DNA of 64,000 nucleotides from JAKQDH01 sp029558835 (GTDB taxonomy: Bacteria; Planctomycetota; Phycisphaerae; UBA1845), in contig DAOQSN010000030.1 in NCBI GenBank assembly GCA_035356615.1, positions 6,428 to 70,427 of the forward strand, in the 5' to 3' direction. The stretch's first letter is position 1. The number at the start of each line of letters is the position of its first letter. The translations under genes and the position numbers were made by a program. This document shows positions 17,267-26,854 of this stretch, in pieces. Under the pieces are notes generated by a model. It was given only the letters and a program-made list of their open reading frames with translations. It was not told the origin of the DNA and did not search any database.

Positions 17267-17872
17267 CTACAGCCCCTTGAGCAGCTCCGAGACCTGCAAG
17301 CCCAGCGAGTTGCTGATTCGCGCCAATGCCCACACCGACGCCGCGTTCTTCCCCAGCTCCACCTGCGAAAGCTGCGAGGTCGTCAGGTCCGTGCGGTCGG
17401 AAAGCTGCCGCAGCGTCAGGTTCTGCCGCAACCGTTCCTGCCGAATGCGCTGCCCGATGAGCTTGTTCAGCTCGCTCTCATTGGTGTACACGATGCCCAT
17501 GCGGCGGCAGGCGCGGTCCACGGCCGCCAGCAGGTCCTCCTGCTTGAACGGCTTGGCGATGTAGTCACAGCTTCCCCGTCGCATCGTTTCCGTGGCGCTG
17601 TCCAAGTCCGGATAGGCCGTCAGCACGATGCAACTGGTCCGCTGATCGATCTCCTTGAGCCGCTCGACGACCTCGACCCCGTCGATCACGGGCATACGCA
17701 GGTCAATGAGGGCGATCTGAAACGACTCCTTGTCGGCCGCTTCGATAGCCTCGCGGGAGTCCGTGAACGTGCGCGGGGCGTACCCATGCTCCTCCAGCAG
17801 CAGGCCCACCGTCTTGCAGATCGTCGGGTCGTCGTCCACGACAAGGACTTTGATGTGGTGTCGTACAGCCAT
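17267..17872 (-). CDS. Response regulator with C-terminal XRE-type helix-turn-helix
   Basis: In this 201-residue protein residues 8-125 are a receiver domain: acidic pair DDD (13-15), phospho-acceptor D57 (in LIDLRMP), T85 and K107 (in AKPF). Residues about 140-200 form a Cro/C1-type HTH (IGQRIRQERLRQNLTLRQL, then LSQVELGKNAASVWALARIS). Coupling a receiver to an XRE domain is much less common than OmpR or NarL outputs. No histidine kinase lies in the window, so it is an orphan here. The start at 17872 follows GGGGG by about nine bases; the longer frame upstream adds no domain. Confidence 0.88.
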   Translation of the reverse strand: MAVRHHIKVLVVDDDPTICKTVGLLLEEHGYAPRTFTDSREAIEAADKESFQIALIDLRMPVIDGVEVVERLKEIDQRTSCIVLTAYPDLDSATETMRRGSCDYIAKPFKQEDLLAAVDRACRRMGIVYTNESELNKLIGQRIRQERLRQNLTLRQLSDRTDLTTSQLSQVELGKNAASVWALARISNSLGLQVSELLKGL

Positions 17873-18288
17873 TTCACGATCCCCCTGACTCAGAGCCTCA
17901 CGTACCGAACGCTGCTGCGGCATTCCGACCGCGCCGGCAGGCGTCCGGTTAGTGGTGCAGTTCGCACAGCGCACCACCACTTTGCTTCGGTAGTGTCGCA
18001 CTGCACGGTATTCCAGTCATAGTCAACATGTACCCCAGGAAGGGCCTTCAGTCAATCTTCATATGGTGCTTTTTTTCTTCGAGCAGACGAGTCTTACTTG
18101 GAAACGTGTTCCGGCGTAATTAACCGCGCTCAGGTTGCCGCTCTAAAGTCTTGTGTGACAATAGATTACGGTTGCCAGCCTGCTTGCCCTGCCCTGCGAC
18201 CGCCCGGCGTCCGTGCGCGCTCGCGGCTGGGATCATCGCCGAGAATCCGCTCAGTTTCGTTCCTGGACCGAAGATCGTGAGTGAAACG
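17873..18288. other. Gene-free spacer, comparatively AT-rich
   Basis: These 416 bp separate the regulator gene from the end of the Gld operon (both minus strand). The part at 18001-18170 is AT-richer than the window average and includes a T7 run at 18067-18074. It is the likely promoter region of the regulator gene. I could not place -35 and -10 boxes confidently. Confidence 0.4.
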
Positions 18289-20979
18289 CTATCTTCTCTC
18301 CAGCTCGTCCAGTTTCACTTGGAACCGGTTCAGCGTATCCGGGCTGAGCAGGAAGACATCCGCGTGATCTTCGAGGCAGGCGTAGTAGCTCCCCTTCGGG
18401 TCGCCCGGGCACTTCATCGCGGACACCCGGAGTCCCACTGCGGCACCGTCGTCCAGCACCACATGCGCCTCCTGGGCGGGTTGATGCAGACCGAAGCGGG
18501 CCAGGTCCGTCGCGCCGTAGGTGACGTAATCCTCAAGCTTCAGGTCGCCAAGCTGGAGCAGCAGGTTCTTCACCTTCTGGTCATCCAGCGGCAGGTCGGG
18601 GACGGGGGCGTAGTGCCAGCTCTCCCCGGCGCGCTCGAAGCTGTGCGTTTGTTCACCGGACCGGATGCGGAACGCAACGACCGCAGCCGCGTCGAACCGC
18701 AGCACGTCCTGGAGACGATACCGGGCACGCAGGCGGTCCAGAAACGCCCGGCCAAGCTCGTAGACCACCGTCCGGTCCGCGCGCTGCGCGTAGACTCTGC
18801 CGTCATGCTCGCCGATCAGCAGTTCATACGCCTCGTCCGGCGGCTGGACCAGCGTGACCTCCATCGGAGCGGGGCCTTGGTCCGCATCGGCATCTACGGC
18901 CGGTGCTGCTGCCGGCGCCGCACCGTCGCCCTCGGGTGCATCGGCAGGCTGAGCCGCTTCCTCAACGGCGTCGGGCGCCTCTGCCGGCTCGCCGTCGGCG
19001 GGGGCAGGCTCCGCGCCCGGCTTCGCTGCCTCATCAGCAGCAGGCGGCGGCGATACCGACGCGGGCTGCGCGCGATACGTCGGTGGCGGCTGGTAGAAGA
19101 AGCTGACCTTCGCCGCCGGCGATGCCAGACCGTAGGCCGCCGCATCCGCATCGTCGCCCGCGATGTTCTGGGCGCTGAGGCCGGCGATGCCCTCGACCAG
19201 CTCGGTGAACTTCTGCCGGTCCACCTCCGCTTTCACCGGGAAAACCAGCCGCCAAGCGTCCTCGCCACGCGCAAACGTGTGCACCTGTCGTTCCGGCAGG
19301 TAGCGGTTGTTGGTCTCGATGGTGATCTGCCGGATGCGGTCCGCCGGCAGGGCGAACACCGTGCGGTCGCGGTACGTCGATGGGGCGCGCAGCAGCGGCT
19401 CGACGTCCCGCACGCGAACCTTCGCAATCGACGTGGACGCGTTACGCTGCACATAAACGAGGAGCTTGGCCGTAGTGTCCGTGAAACTGCCGATGCGGAT
19501 ACGCTCCGGCTCCGCCAGACCCGGAACCAGCAGGCGAACTTCCGCCCGCGGCGTGTCGAGACCGAAGGGACCCACGTCGCCGGTGACGCCGTCCTCAAAG
19601 GCCACCGCCTTCAGCCCGTCGATTGCCGTCAACAACGCGGCAACCTCCTCCCCCTGCGCGTCCCAATCATCCTGCGCGAATCTCCACCGGGAGCCCTGTC
19701 GCTCCAGGACCGCCGAGGTGCCCTCGATGGCCAGCTCGATCCGGTTGGCGTTCTTGACCGGCGCGGTAGTGACGCGCATCTCCCGCCACTCCGCCATCAC
19801 GGGCCTGAACCCGTCGGCCGAGGTCTTCAGCAGGGTGGCGACGGCCGTCTGGTCACCAATGCGCACGTACACCTTGGTGTCCTCGCCAATAGGCGACTGG
19901 CTGGAGATGTGCAGTTCATAGGTGACGAGTCGGGTCGCCGGTGGCTTCGGCTCGGTCGTTTCGGTCGGCGCGGTTCCGTCGGTTTCCGCAACTTCCTTCC
20001 CGTCCGCGGCGGGGGTCGTCACGGGCTTGTCCGCAACCGGCGGCGTGGTGCCCGCGGGTTCCGTGGGGGCTGCGGCGGGCTCCGCGCCCTGGGGCTGCTC
20101 GCCTTCGGCTGCGGGGGCCTGCGGCACCGGTTCCTCAACGGTAACGCGCACGGTCACGGCGGCCGGGTCGAGCCCGTACAGGCGGGCGGCCTGCGGCTTA
20201 TCATCCCGCCACTTCTCGACGCGCAGGCGGCTCATGGTGCGCAGCATCTGGTCGACCTTGTCGGTAGCGCGGGCGACGGCCGGGGCGTCCATCATCCAGC
20301 CGCCGTCGGCCCGGGCGAAGCGATAATCCACCGGCGCCTCGGGCGCTGAGCGATCGGTAATCTCCACCCCCTTGACCTTCTCGACGGTGAAGTCCCAAAG
20401 CTGGGTGTCGCGGTACTCGATGGCCGTCGGCTTCAGCAACGTGCTCAAGTTCGTCTTGACGGCATAGATGGTCGCGCTGCCAGGACGGCGGACGTAGGTC
20501 GTTCCCGGCCCGGCGGCCTTGCCCACCTCGAGCGTCACGGACTTGCCGCCCGCGTCGGTCAACGTGAACGTGGTCTGCGGCGGTTCGAGCCCGGCCTGCC
20601 CCGCGCTGACGGCATCCGGCTGACCGGGTTCGTAACTGATTTCATATTCGAGGCCGAGCAGCACGCGCGAGAAGCGGTCCACCTCCCAGACAATCGCCGG
20701 GACGTTCAGTGGCGCGGTCATGCGCCACTTCGGCTCCGCGGCGTCCTTCGGCTCCACGCGTTCGAACACCCAGGGCTCCCCCCCGGCCCTGGCGCATGCC
20801 ACCTTCGCCGGCTGATCCAGTTCGCTGTCGTCGATCAGGCGACGGGCCAATTCCGCAGGCTTGCCCGTGAGCTCCACCTCGCTGATACCGGTGTCCCGCC
20901 CGCGCGGCACGTACACTAGCACGACCACCACCAGAGCCAGCAGCAGGAAGGCCAGGAAGAGTGTTGTTCTGGCATTCAT
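18289..20979 (-). CDS. DUF4340 protein, last gene of a Gld-type ABC operon
   Basis: This 896-residue protein has one N-terminal membrane anchor (LFLAFLLLALVVVVLVYV) and repeated DUF4340-type blocks, such as WRMTAPLNVPAIVWEVDRFS and YRDTQLWDFTVEKVKGVEI. Two long Ala/Pro/Glu-rich linkers (about residues 275-345 and 640-710) separate three folded parts. DUF4340 proteins regularly follow GldG-like genes. They may act with the ABC complex at the membrane surface, but the function is unknown. It begins seven bases after the GldG-like stop and is larger than typical members because of the linkers and repeated domains. Confidence 0.86.
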   Translation of the reverse strand: MNARTTLFLAFLLLALVVVVLVYVPRGRDTGISEVELTGKPAELARRLIDDSELDQPAKVACARAGGEPWVFERVEPKDAAEPKWRMTAPLNVPAIVWEVDRFSRVLLGLEYEISYEPGQPDAVSAGQAGLEPPQTTFTLTDAGGKSVTLEVGKAAGPGTTYVRRPGSATIYAVKTNLSTLLKPTAIEYRDTQLWDFTVEKVKGVEITDRSAPEAPVDYRFARADGGWMMDAPAVARATDKVDQMLRTMSRLRVEKWRDDKPQAARLYGLDPAAVTVRVTVEEPVPQAPAAEGEQPQGAEPAAAPTEPAGTTPPVADKPVTTPAADGKEVAETDGTAPTETTEPKPPATRLVTYELHISSQSPIGEDTKVYVRIGDQTAVATLLKTSADGFRPVMAEWREMRVTTAPVKNANRIELAIEGTSAVLERQGSRWRFAQDDWDAQGEEVAALLTAIDGLKAVAFEDGVTGDVGPFGLDTPRAEVRLLVPGLAEPERIRIGSFTDTTAKLLVYVQRNASTSIAKVRVRDVEPLLRAPSTYRDRTVFALPADRIRQITIETNNRYLPERQVHTFARGEDAWRLVFPVKAEVDRQKFTELVEGIAGLSAQNIAGDDADAAAYGLASPAAKVSFFYQPPPTYRAQPASVSPPPAADEAAKPGAEPAPADGEPAEAPDAVEEAAQPADAPEGDGAAPAAAPAVDADADQGPAPMEVTLVQPPDEAYELLIGEHDGRVYAQRADRTVVYELGRAFLDRLRARYRLQDVLRFDAAAVVAFRIRSGEQTHSFERAGESWHYAPVPDLPLDDQKVKNLLLQLGDLKLEDYVTYGATDLARFGLHQPAQEAHVVLDDGAAVGLRVSAMKCPGDPKGSYYACLEDHADVFLLSPDTLNRFQVKLDELERR

Positions 20980-20986
20980 CTTGAGT

Positions 20987-23149
20987 CTACCCTCGTCGTA
21001 CCCACCAGACCACCAGACCGCAGGCGACCACCAGCAACGGCAGCCCGAAGATGGTCGCCACCTGCACGATACGCACGGTCCGCTCGTTGTCGACCGCCAG
21101 CACGGCCGTGTCGATCGGCTGGCCGATGTTCATGAACTGCTCGTTGTCGTTGAGCCAGTGCAGGCTGTTGATCAGCAGCGTCACGTTGCCGGGGTTGCGC
21201 GAGCGGACCACCAGCCCCTCAGGTCCGAGGCTGAGGGTCTTGGAGAGCGCCACGGCATCGTACAGGAACTCGCGCGAGCCGATGACCACGACCTTCGCGT
21301 CGCCCTTCTGGGCGGCCGCCGCGAGGAGGAATGGACCCTCCGGGTCGCCCTCGACCTTGCGGATGAACTCCTCGCTTTGTTGCTCGATGTACTTCTGCAC
21401 GTCGCGGGCGCCCCAAATGCCGTCGACGGCCAATTGGGTCACCAACTCGGTGCGGGTCACTCCCTCAGGCGCCGCGCCGTCCAGCCTGAGGGGAGCACAC
21501 CAGGGCAGGAAGAGCAGCCGCGCATGCGGGCTATTGACGATCACGTGCTCCCCGACTTCCAGCTTGTCCATGAGGACAATCGGCTGGGGCGGGGCAAACA
21601 TGTATTTCCCCGGCTGGAGGGCGACCAGCCGCAGCAGCAGCGTGGAACTCTCCGCGTCGATGCCCCAGGTGTCCTTCAGATACTGGGCATACTCATACGT
21701 AGACGGGATCGGCCCGAACGGGCCCGGTGCCCAGCCGGCGACGAACAGGGCGCGACCCTTATCGCCGATGGCGGTCAGCAACGCCTGCCGGTGCGTCTCG
21801 TCAAACGGACGATCGCCGGTGTCCTGACCGAACTGCCCGCGCTCCGGCGGATTCGGCTTCAGCACCACGTAGATGGTGCGCGTGGGAGCAGGGTCGATCG
21901 TCTGCGGCGTCAGGCTGCTCTTGAGGTCCCACTCGTCGACGACGAAGTTGGCGTCCTCGAGCTGCGTCCGCATCTCCGTCAGCGGCGCCGGCGGTTGCCC
22001 CGGCATGAACCCGCCGAAGAACAGCGGCTGCCCGCCGTAGCGCACGAACACCACGGCCGGACGCTCCTTGTGCGTTACCCGCAGGATGGCGGCCGTCAGC
22101 TTCTGTTCGCCGTTGAAGGAACGGTCCTTGAAACCCACACGTTCCGCCCCGGGCCCCTGCCGCAGTGGCGGCCACAGCTCGGTGAAATCGACAACGGTCG
22201 CGTCGGCGTCCGTCTCCACCAGCAGGGCGTTGCCGGTGGGAGTAAGCTGGTCGGTGATCGACGCCAATTCCAGGGGCTTGAGCTGTTGCAGCGCGTTTAC
22301 CTCGGCCTCCAGCACCGGGCCGATGGACGCGAGCCGCTCCTGCACTCCCTGAAGGTACTGCAGCTCGGCGGGCGGCAGGTTGGGGTTCTTGCCGGCCTCA
22401 ACCCGCGCGAACGCGCCGATCTTCTCGAACGACTCCTTGAAACCGCTGTACAAGGGCCTCAGGACGCTGGTGGCGACGGCGTACTGGGGATTGTCCAGCG
22501 CCATCGCCTCGTCAACCATCTTCCGGTTGCGCTGCAGCTCAGCCGCCATTTGCTCGAGCGACGCGTCGATGCGCGCGACCGGCACCGACAACGAGGGCCC
22601 GCCCAGCCCACCGCCCAGCCCCGCGATGGCGGCCTGCTCGCTCTCCAGCAGCGCCCCGAGCTGACCGCACAGGTCGTCGGTGAACTTGTTGAGGTGCCCG
22701 GTGTAGGCCGCCACCTCCTCCTGGAACCGCGGAACCTCACGCAAACGGGCGAGCGCCTGCTTGAACTTGCCGTGGTCCTTGAGGGGGTTGATCCAGTCGG
22801 CCGCTACCTTGCCTCGGTTGAGGCCTTCGTACAGCCGCAGCAGGTCGGCGACCGCCTGGCGGTACTTGGGCTGGTCCTCGTCCTCGCGGTCGGTCTCAAA
22901 GTAGAACGACGTCAGCCGCAGGTTCGTGTCGAGCTTGCGGACGAGGCGCTCCGTGCCGTCGCTGAGGCTGTTGACCCCCGAGGAGGTCATGTCCGCCCGC
23001 ACCGGCACCGCCTGGGCGAACACCCACTGGAGCACCCCCACCACACCCGCCAGCAGGACGACCGCCACCAGCACGTTTGTCCCCACCAGCACCCGCCGGC
23101 CGGAGCTTACCGTCGTCCCGCTCGCCGTGCTTGTGTCTTCTACCGCCAT
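20987..23149 (-). CDS. gldG: GldG-family ABC-associated membrane protein
   Basis: The 720-residue product has a transmembrane helix near the N-terminus (VLVAVVLLAGVVGVLQWVF) and another at the end (FGLPLLVVACGLVVWWVRR). Between them is the GldG/DUF7088-type periplasmic region starting DMTSSGVNSLSDGTERLVRK, followed by a large insert with coiled-coil-like segments and a DUF4350-like part. The start ATG at 23149 overlaps the permease gene by about ten bases. In Bacteroidetes GldAFG is needed for gliding; planctomycetes have the operon without known gliding, so export or envelope work is as likely. Confidence 0.87.
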   Translation of the reverse strand: MAVEDTSTASGTTVSSGRRVLVGTNVLVAVVLLAGVVGVLQWVFAQAVPVRADMTSSGVNSLSDGTERLVRKLDTNLRLTSFYFETDREDEDQPKYRQAVADLLRLYEGLNRGKVAADWINPLKDHGKFKQALARLREVPRFQEEVAAYTGHLNKFTDDLCGQLGALLESEQAAIAGLGGGLGGPSLSVPVARIDASLEQMAAELQRNRKMVDEAMALDNPQYAVATSVLRPLYSGFKESFEKIGAFARVEAGKNPNLPPAELQYLQGVQERLASIGPVLEAEVNALQQLKPLELASITDQLTPTGNALLVETDADATVVDFTELWPPLRQGPGAERVGFKDRSFNGEQKLTAAILRVTHKERPAVVFVRYGGQPLFFGGFMPGQPPAPLTEMRTQLEDANFVVDEWDLKSSLTPQTIDPAPTRTIYVVLKPNPPERGQFGQDTGDRPFDETHRQALLTAIGDKGRALFVAGWAPGPFGPIPSTYEYAQYLKDTWGIDAESSTLLLRLVALQPGKYMFAPPQPIVLMDKLEVGEHVIVNSPHARLLFLPWCAPLRLDGAAPEGVTRTELVTQLAVDGIWGARDVQKYIEQQSEEFIRKVEGDPEGPFLLAAAAQKGDAKVVVIGSREFLYDAVALSKTLSLGPEGLVVRSRNPGNVTLLINSLHWLNDNEQFMNIGQPIDTAVLAVDNERTVRIVQVATIFGLPLLVVACGLVVWWVRRG

Positions 23150-23859
23150 CGTCGCATCTCCAGCCACTTGACCGTCAGGAAGAGGAAGAAGACCGTGGTG
23201 GTCAGGAAGAACACCACGTGATTAAGGTCCACCAGCCCCCGCACGAAGTCCATGAAGTGCGCCCGGATGGACAGTTGCTGCAACAGGGCCCGCAGTGCGC
23301 CCGTAACCTTCTGCGCCAGGGCGTGGGAAGCGAAGGTCATCAACACCAGTACCGCCAGCGACAGCAGCACCGCGATCATCTGGTGCGGCGTGCACGCACT
23401 GAAGAACAGCCCCACGCTGATGTACAACGCCCCCAGCAGCAGCAGGCCCAGGTAGTGGCACGCCAGCAACCCCCCGTCCACCGGTCCGAAGAACGACAGG
23501 ATCAGCGGATACACCAGCATGATCACCAGCAACACGAGATAGTACACGTACGCGCCGAGGAACTTGCCCAGCACTACGTCGACTTCCGTGACCGGCGCCG
23601 TCATCAGCATCTCGATGGTGCCCGCCCGCACCTCCTCCGCCAGCAGACGCATGGTCAGCACCGGGATGACGAACACCAGGATGACCATGATCCACCCGTC
23701 GAACATGGGGCGCAACGACGCCTCACCCCCGGCGCGGAAGGTACCGAGCCCGAAGGCCAGCCCGGCCGTAAGCAGGAACACGGCCGCCACGATGTAGGCG
23801 ATCGGCGACAGGAAGTACGCCGCCAGTTCTCGCCGCATGACAGTGGGCACGTTCTGCAT
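23140..23859 (-). CDS. gldF: GldF-like ABC transporter permease
   Basis: This 239-residue protein has six hydrophobic helices. Its beginning (QNVPTVMRRELAAYFLSPIAYIV) and the EEVRAGTIEMLMTAPVTEVDVVLGKF motif are typical of GldF/ABC-2 permeases. The start at 23859 has GGGAGGA six bases upstream; the frame is open through an upstream repeat (23920-24016), which is not coding. It forms the channel part with the ATPase encoded just upstream and overlaps the GldG-like gene downstream. Confidence 0.9.
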   Translation of the reverse strand: MQNVPTVMRRELAAYFLSPIAYIVAAVFLLTAGLAFGLGTFRAGGEASLRPMFDGWIMVILVFVIPVLTMRLLAEEVRAGTIEMLMTAPVTEVDVVLGKFLGAYVYYLVLLVIMLVYPLILSFFGPVDGGLLACHYLGLLLLGALYISVGLFFSACTPHQMIAVLLSLAVLVLMTFASHALAQKVTGALRALLQQLSIRAHFMDFVRGLVDLNHVVFFLTTTVFFLFLTVKWLEMRRWR

Positions 23860-23919
23860 CCGAATCCTCCCGATACTGCCCTGCCCCAAACGGCCACCCT
23901 CACGAATGGCCCCGCGGCG

Positions 23920-24016
23920 GGTGGCATGGCCAAGCGCAGCGCCGCCATGCTCTCGTTTGGGCGAGAGGATGGTTCCGGCCCCCGCATGCCGACGCCTTCG
24001 GCTTGGGCATGCCACC
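23920..24016. repeat. MITE-like element between the Gld ATPase and permease genes
   Basis: This 97-bp unit has terminal inverted repeats GGTGGCATGGCCAAGC and GCTTGGGCATGCCACC. Each half is itself a hairpin: GCATGGCC/GCCATGC on the left, GCATGCC/GGGCATGCC on the right. Matching elements lie at 14135, 25241 and 29056. It encodes no transposase. Confidence 0.8.
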
Positions 24017-24053
24017 CACTGCTTCCCACGTACGCGTTTCCATCCACTCAGCC

Positions 24054-25013
24054 TCAGCGGTCCTGTCGGCCGCGCAGGCGTTGCTGCTGCTCGGCCGTCA
24101 CCTTTACGAAGAAGTCCTCGAGCGTGGCGCCCTCGACGCGAATCTCGCGGAGCGACCAGCCTTTCGAGGCGACCAGACGGAACACGTCCTCGCGCGGGTC
24201 CTGCTGGTCCTTGGTCTCAATGCTCAGTCGCAGCCAGACGTCCGCCTCCTGCGTGGAGACCTTGGCGACGGCCGGTAGCGCCCGGATCGCCTTCTCTACT
24301 TCCGCCCGGGGCCCTTTGATCTCAGCGCTGAACCGGCCGGTGCTGCTGAACTGGCTGCGTAGCTCCTGCGGCGCCCCCTGGGCGACGATCCGCCCCATGG
24401 CGATGATGATGGCCCGGGTGCAGACCTGCTCGACTTCGGAGAGAATGTGCGAGCTGAGCAGCACCGTGTGGTCGTGCCCAAGCTGCTGGATCAGCTTGCG
24501 GGTCTCGCGAATCTGGGCGGGGTCGAGGCCGATCGTCGGTTCGTCCAGAATGAGCACGTCCGGCTCGTGCATGATCGCATCGGCGAGGCCCACCCGCTGC
24601 CGCATGCCCTTGGAAAGCTGCCCAATCGGACGGCCAATGAACTCCGTCAGCCAGCAGCGCTCCGCCACCCGCTCGATGGCTTTGGTCCGCTGGGCCGCGG
24701 CCATGCCCCGTAGCTTGCCGCGAAACTGGAGAAACTCGCGGACCCGCATTTCTGGATAGAGGGGTGCCGACTCGGGCAAATACCCAATCCGCCGACGGAC
24801 CGCCATCGACTCGGTAAACACATCGTGCCCCCCCACAGTCGCCCAGCCCGACGTGGCCGGGTGGTAGCACGTCAGGATGCGGATCGTCGTGGTCTTACCC
24901 GCCCCGTTAGGGCCCAGGAAGCCCACGACCCCGCCCCGATCGACCGCGAAGGACACCTGATCGACCGCGACGATCGCCCCAAACCGCTTGCTTAGCTGTC
25001 TCACCTCTATCAT
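24054..25013 (-). CDS. gldA: GldA-like ABC transporter ATPase
   Basis: The 319-residue protein has Walker A GPNGAGKTTT (about residues 36-45), Q-loop region YLPESAPLYPEM, signature LSKGMRQRV, Walker B VLILDEPT and the switch His in LLSSHILSE. The C-terminal 90 residues carry the extra domain of ABC-2/GldA ATPases. It should energise the GldF/GldG complex at the inner membrane. The start at 25013 (IEVRQLSKRFG) matches homologues; its ribosome-binding site is weak (CAAGAGAA). A 194-bp spacer holding a repeat separates it from the permease gene. Confidence 0.92.
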   Translation of the reverse strand: MIEVRQLSKRFGAIVAVDQVSFAVDRGGVVGFLGPNGAGKTTTIRILTCYHPATSGWATVGGHDVFTESMAVRRRIGYLPESAPLYPEMRVREFLQFRGKLRGMAAAQRTKAIERVAERCWLTEFIGRPIGQLSKGMRQRVGLADAIMHEPDVLILDEPTIGLDPAQIRETRKLIQQLGHDHTVLLSSHILSEVEQVCTRAIIIAMGRIVAQGAPQELRSQFSSTGRFSAEIKGPRAEVEKAIRALPAVAKVSTQEADVWLRLSIETKDQQDPREDVFRLVASKGWSLREIRVEGATLEDFFVKVTAEQQQRLRGRQDR

Positions 25014-25449
25014 GGCGTTCTCTTGCCCGTGCCGCTGGTCGTTGGAGAAAACCGGCTTCGTCCCGGCCGGGACGCGCGGACTGTAGCACGCGGCGAATCT
25101 AACAAGCACGGGTGGCCTGTCAAGACGATTCCGCCGCGGGCCGCTCGTGGGGGGGTGACGACGCCGCCGGGCCGATCCTGTCACAAAGTCGGCGTAACCC
25201 AAATGGCCCCACGGAGAGCGGACCCGGGCAACGGGAACCGGGTGGCATGGTCAAGCGCAGCGCCGCCATGCCGTCGCGGAGCCCAGCGTCAAGGAGTCCG
25301 CAACCGCATGCCGGCGCCCGCCCACCGTGGATCGGGCGTTCCACTTGGGCATGGCCGGGGGACGCTCCCCCGTGACTCCCCTGATGGCAAGGCAGGTTTC
25401 GGCCCGTCAGACAACTGAGCCGTTGGGCGCAGCGGCGGGGGAGGAGAGG
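25014..25449. other. Intergenic region with one MITE-like element
   Basis: These 436 bp between the Gld ATPase start and the end of the LpxH-like gene (both minus strand) contain the element at 25241-25356. The rest shows no gene. The promoter of the Gld operon should lie at 25014-25200, but no clear boxes are visible. Confidence 0.45.
25241..25356. repeat. MITE-like element upstream of the Gld operon
   Basis: The left end GGTGGCATGGTCAAGCGCAG differs by one base from the element at 23920 over 20 bases. The right end CACTTGGGCATGGCC is degraded relative to GCTTGGGCATGCCACC. The two halves enclose about 60 bp that are not shared. Same orientation as the 23920 copy. Confidence 0.72.
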
Positions 25450-26310
25450 TCAGGCTGGTAGGGCCTCCGTGGTGGGTGGGGTGCCGAGTGCGGCCGGGCC
25501 GGCAGGGCCGACCGAAGCGGGCAAGGCGAGCGCGGCCACCGCGCTTGCCGGCTCCGCCGCTTGCTCGGCGCGCTCCTCATGCCAGCGCAGCAGCTCGAGG
25601 GAGCCGTCCTCGTGCTCGACCAGAGCCGTGCAGCTCTCGATCCAGTCCCCGGTGTTGCAGTAGAGGATGCCCTGGGCTTCGCGCAGGGCGGCTTGGTGGA
25701 TGTGACCGCAGATGACGCCGTCCACGCCGAGGCGCTTGGCCTCGGCCACCAGCAGTTCCTCGAACTTGTTCACGTAGCGGACCGTCTGCTTCACCTTGCG
25801 CTTGATGGCGCCCGAGAAGCTCCAATACGGCTTGCCGAACCAGCGGCGGACGAGGTTGACGATGCGGTTGACGCCGATGAGATACTGGTACGCCCAGCTC
25901 CCCAGGTGCGACAGCCACTCGTGGTGTCGAACGACCGTGTCGAACTCATCACCGTGCGTGACCAGGAAGCGTCGCCCGTCGGCCGTCACGTGGATGGCCT
26001 GGTTGACAATCTCCACCTGGCCGAAGTGATACCCGGCGAACTGACGGAAGAAGTCGTCGTGGTTGCCGGGGATATAGCAGACCTTCGCGCCCTTGCGGGA
26101 ACGCTTGAGGAGCTTGTGGACAACCTCGTTGTACTGGTCCGGCCAGTACCACCGCCGGCGCAGTGCCCACACGTCGATCATGTCGCCGACCAGGTAGAGG
26201 TAGTCGCACCGGATCGAATCGAGGAAGTCATGCAGAACCGCGCTCTGGCTGTCGCGCGTGCACAGGTGGGCGTCGGATATCCAGACGCTGCGGTAGTATC
26301 TCATGCTCAT
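25450..26310 (-). CDS. LpxH-like UDP-2,3-diacylglucosamine diphosphatase (metallophosphoesterase)
   Basis: This 286-residue calcineurin-like phosphoesterase has the metal-binding motifs in order: DAH (residues 13-15), GDMID (about 42-46), GNHDD (about 81-85), THGDEFD (about 118-124) and GHIH (near 197-200). The overall pattern (SDAHL, HGDEFD, NTGDWIESCTA) fits the LpxH/LpxG-like group that removes UMP from UDP-2,3-diacylglucosamine in lipid A synthesis. A different phosphoesterase substrate remains possible, since no other lpx gene is present. The C-terminal 40 residues are an Ala/Pro-rich tail. Confidence 0.82.
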   Translation of the reverse strand: MSMRYYRSVWISDAHLCTRDSQSAVLHDFLDSIRCDYLYLVGDMIDVWALRRRWYWPDQYNEVVHKLLKRSRKGAKVCYIPGNHDDFFRQFAGYHFGQVEIVNQAIHVTADGRRFLVTHGDEFDTVVRHHEWLSHLGSWAYQYLIGVNRIVNLVRRWFGKPYWSFSGAIKRKVKQTVRYVNKFEELLVAEAKRLGVDGVICGHIHQAALREAQGILYCNTGDWIESCTALVEHEDGSLELLRWHEERAEQAAEPASAVAALALPASVGPAGPAALGTPPTTEALPA

Positions 26311-26854
26311 CGGCCGTGCCTTGCAAGTGCAACCCGCTCAGGACGGCAGGCCGCTGCCGGCGTGTTCCCCATGTCGTCGCCCCGGGTCGGCGCCAAACCA
26401 GAAGGTCGGCTTACCCGCAGAGGCGCAAAACGCCCCGGGCACCTGGACGACGGTATTCGGAATCGTAGGACGTTCGGTCTGCCCAATCCAGCCCCGTCCA
26501 CAGGCGGGAGATCGTCGACGCCCGGCCGCTGTCCGGTCGGGAACATCGCCAAGTCCTTGTCCCGCCTGATCTTATTGTACGGTCCGGTTCATCAAGACCG
26601 TGTGAAGAACACGTATCGCCTTTGCGAATAGCCAAACAATTCACAAGCCCGATCGCCCCTGTCGGCACCGGCCTTCGTGCTGCCCGCGGGTTCCGGGCGC
26701 GTGACGGGGGGCTGGGGGTGCACCCAGGACGCTGCTGGCAGCAAGACGCAAGCCTGCGGCCGGGAACTGCCCGTGGTCGCGACGGTCAGCCGGTTTGCGC
26801 CCGATCCCCCAGTGCGGTTGACACCCAACGGCATCGAGGCATACGGTTCCCGGC
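26311..26854. other. Intergenic region without recognisable genes
   Basis: These 544 bp lie between the divergent phosphoesterase and HlyD genes. No frame encodes a recognisable protein. Both promoters should be here. A locally AT-richer stretch at about 26570-26645 (TTATTGTACGGTCCGG, ATAGCCAAACAATTC) is the best candidate, without clear boxes. Confidence 0.4.

Noticed and set aside
18151..20349. Very long plus-strand frame opposite the DUF4340 gene
   Set aside because: A high-GC antisense shadow with Arg- and Gly-rich, non-protein-like composition.
20861..23221. Long plus-strand frame opposite the GldG-like gene
   Set aside because: Antisense shadow; the minus-strand product has clear family motifs and membrane helices.
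23140..24015. Longer GldF-like protein starting in the repeat
   Set aside because: The extra 52 residues are encoded by the MITE-like element and spacer; GGGAGGA precedes the ATG at 23859.
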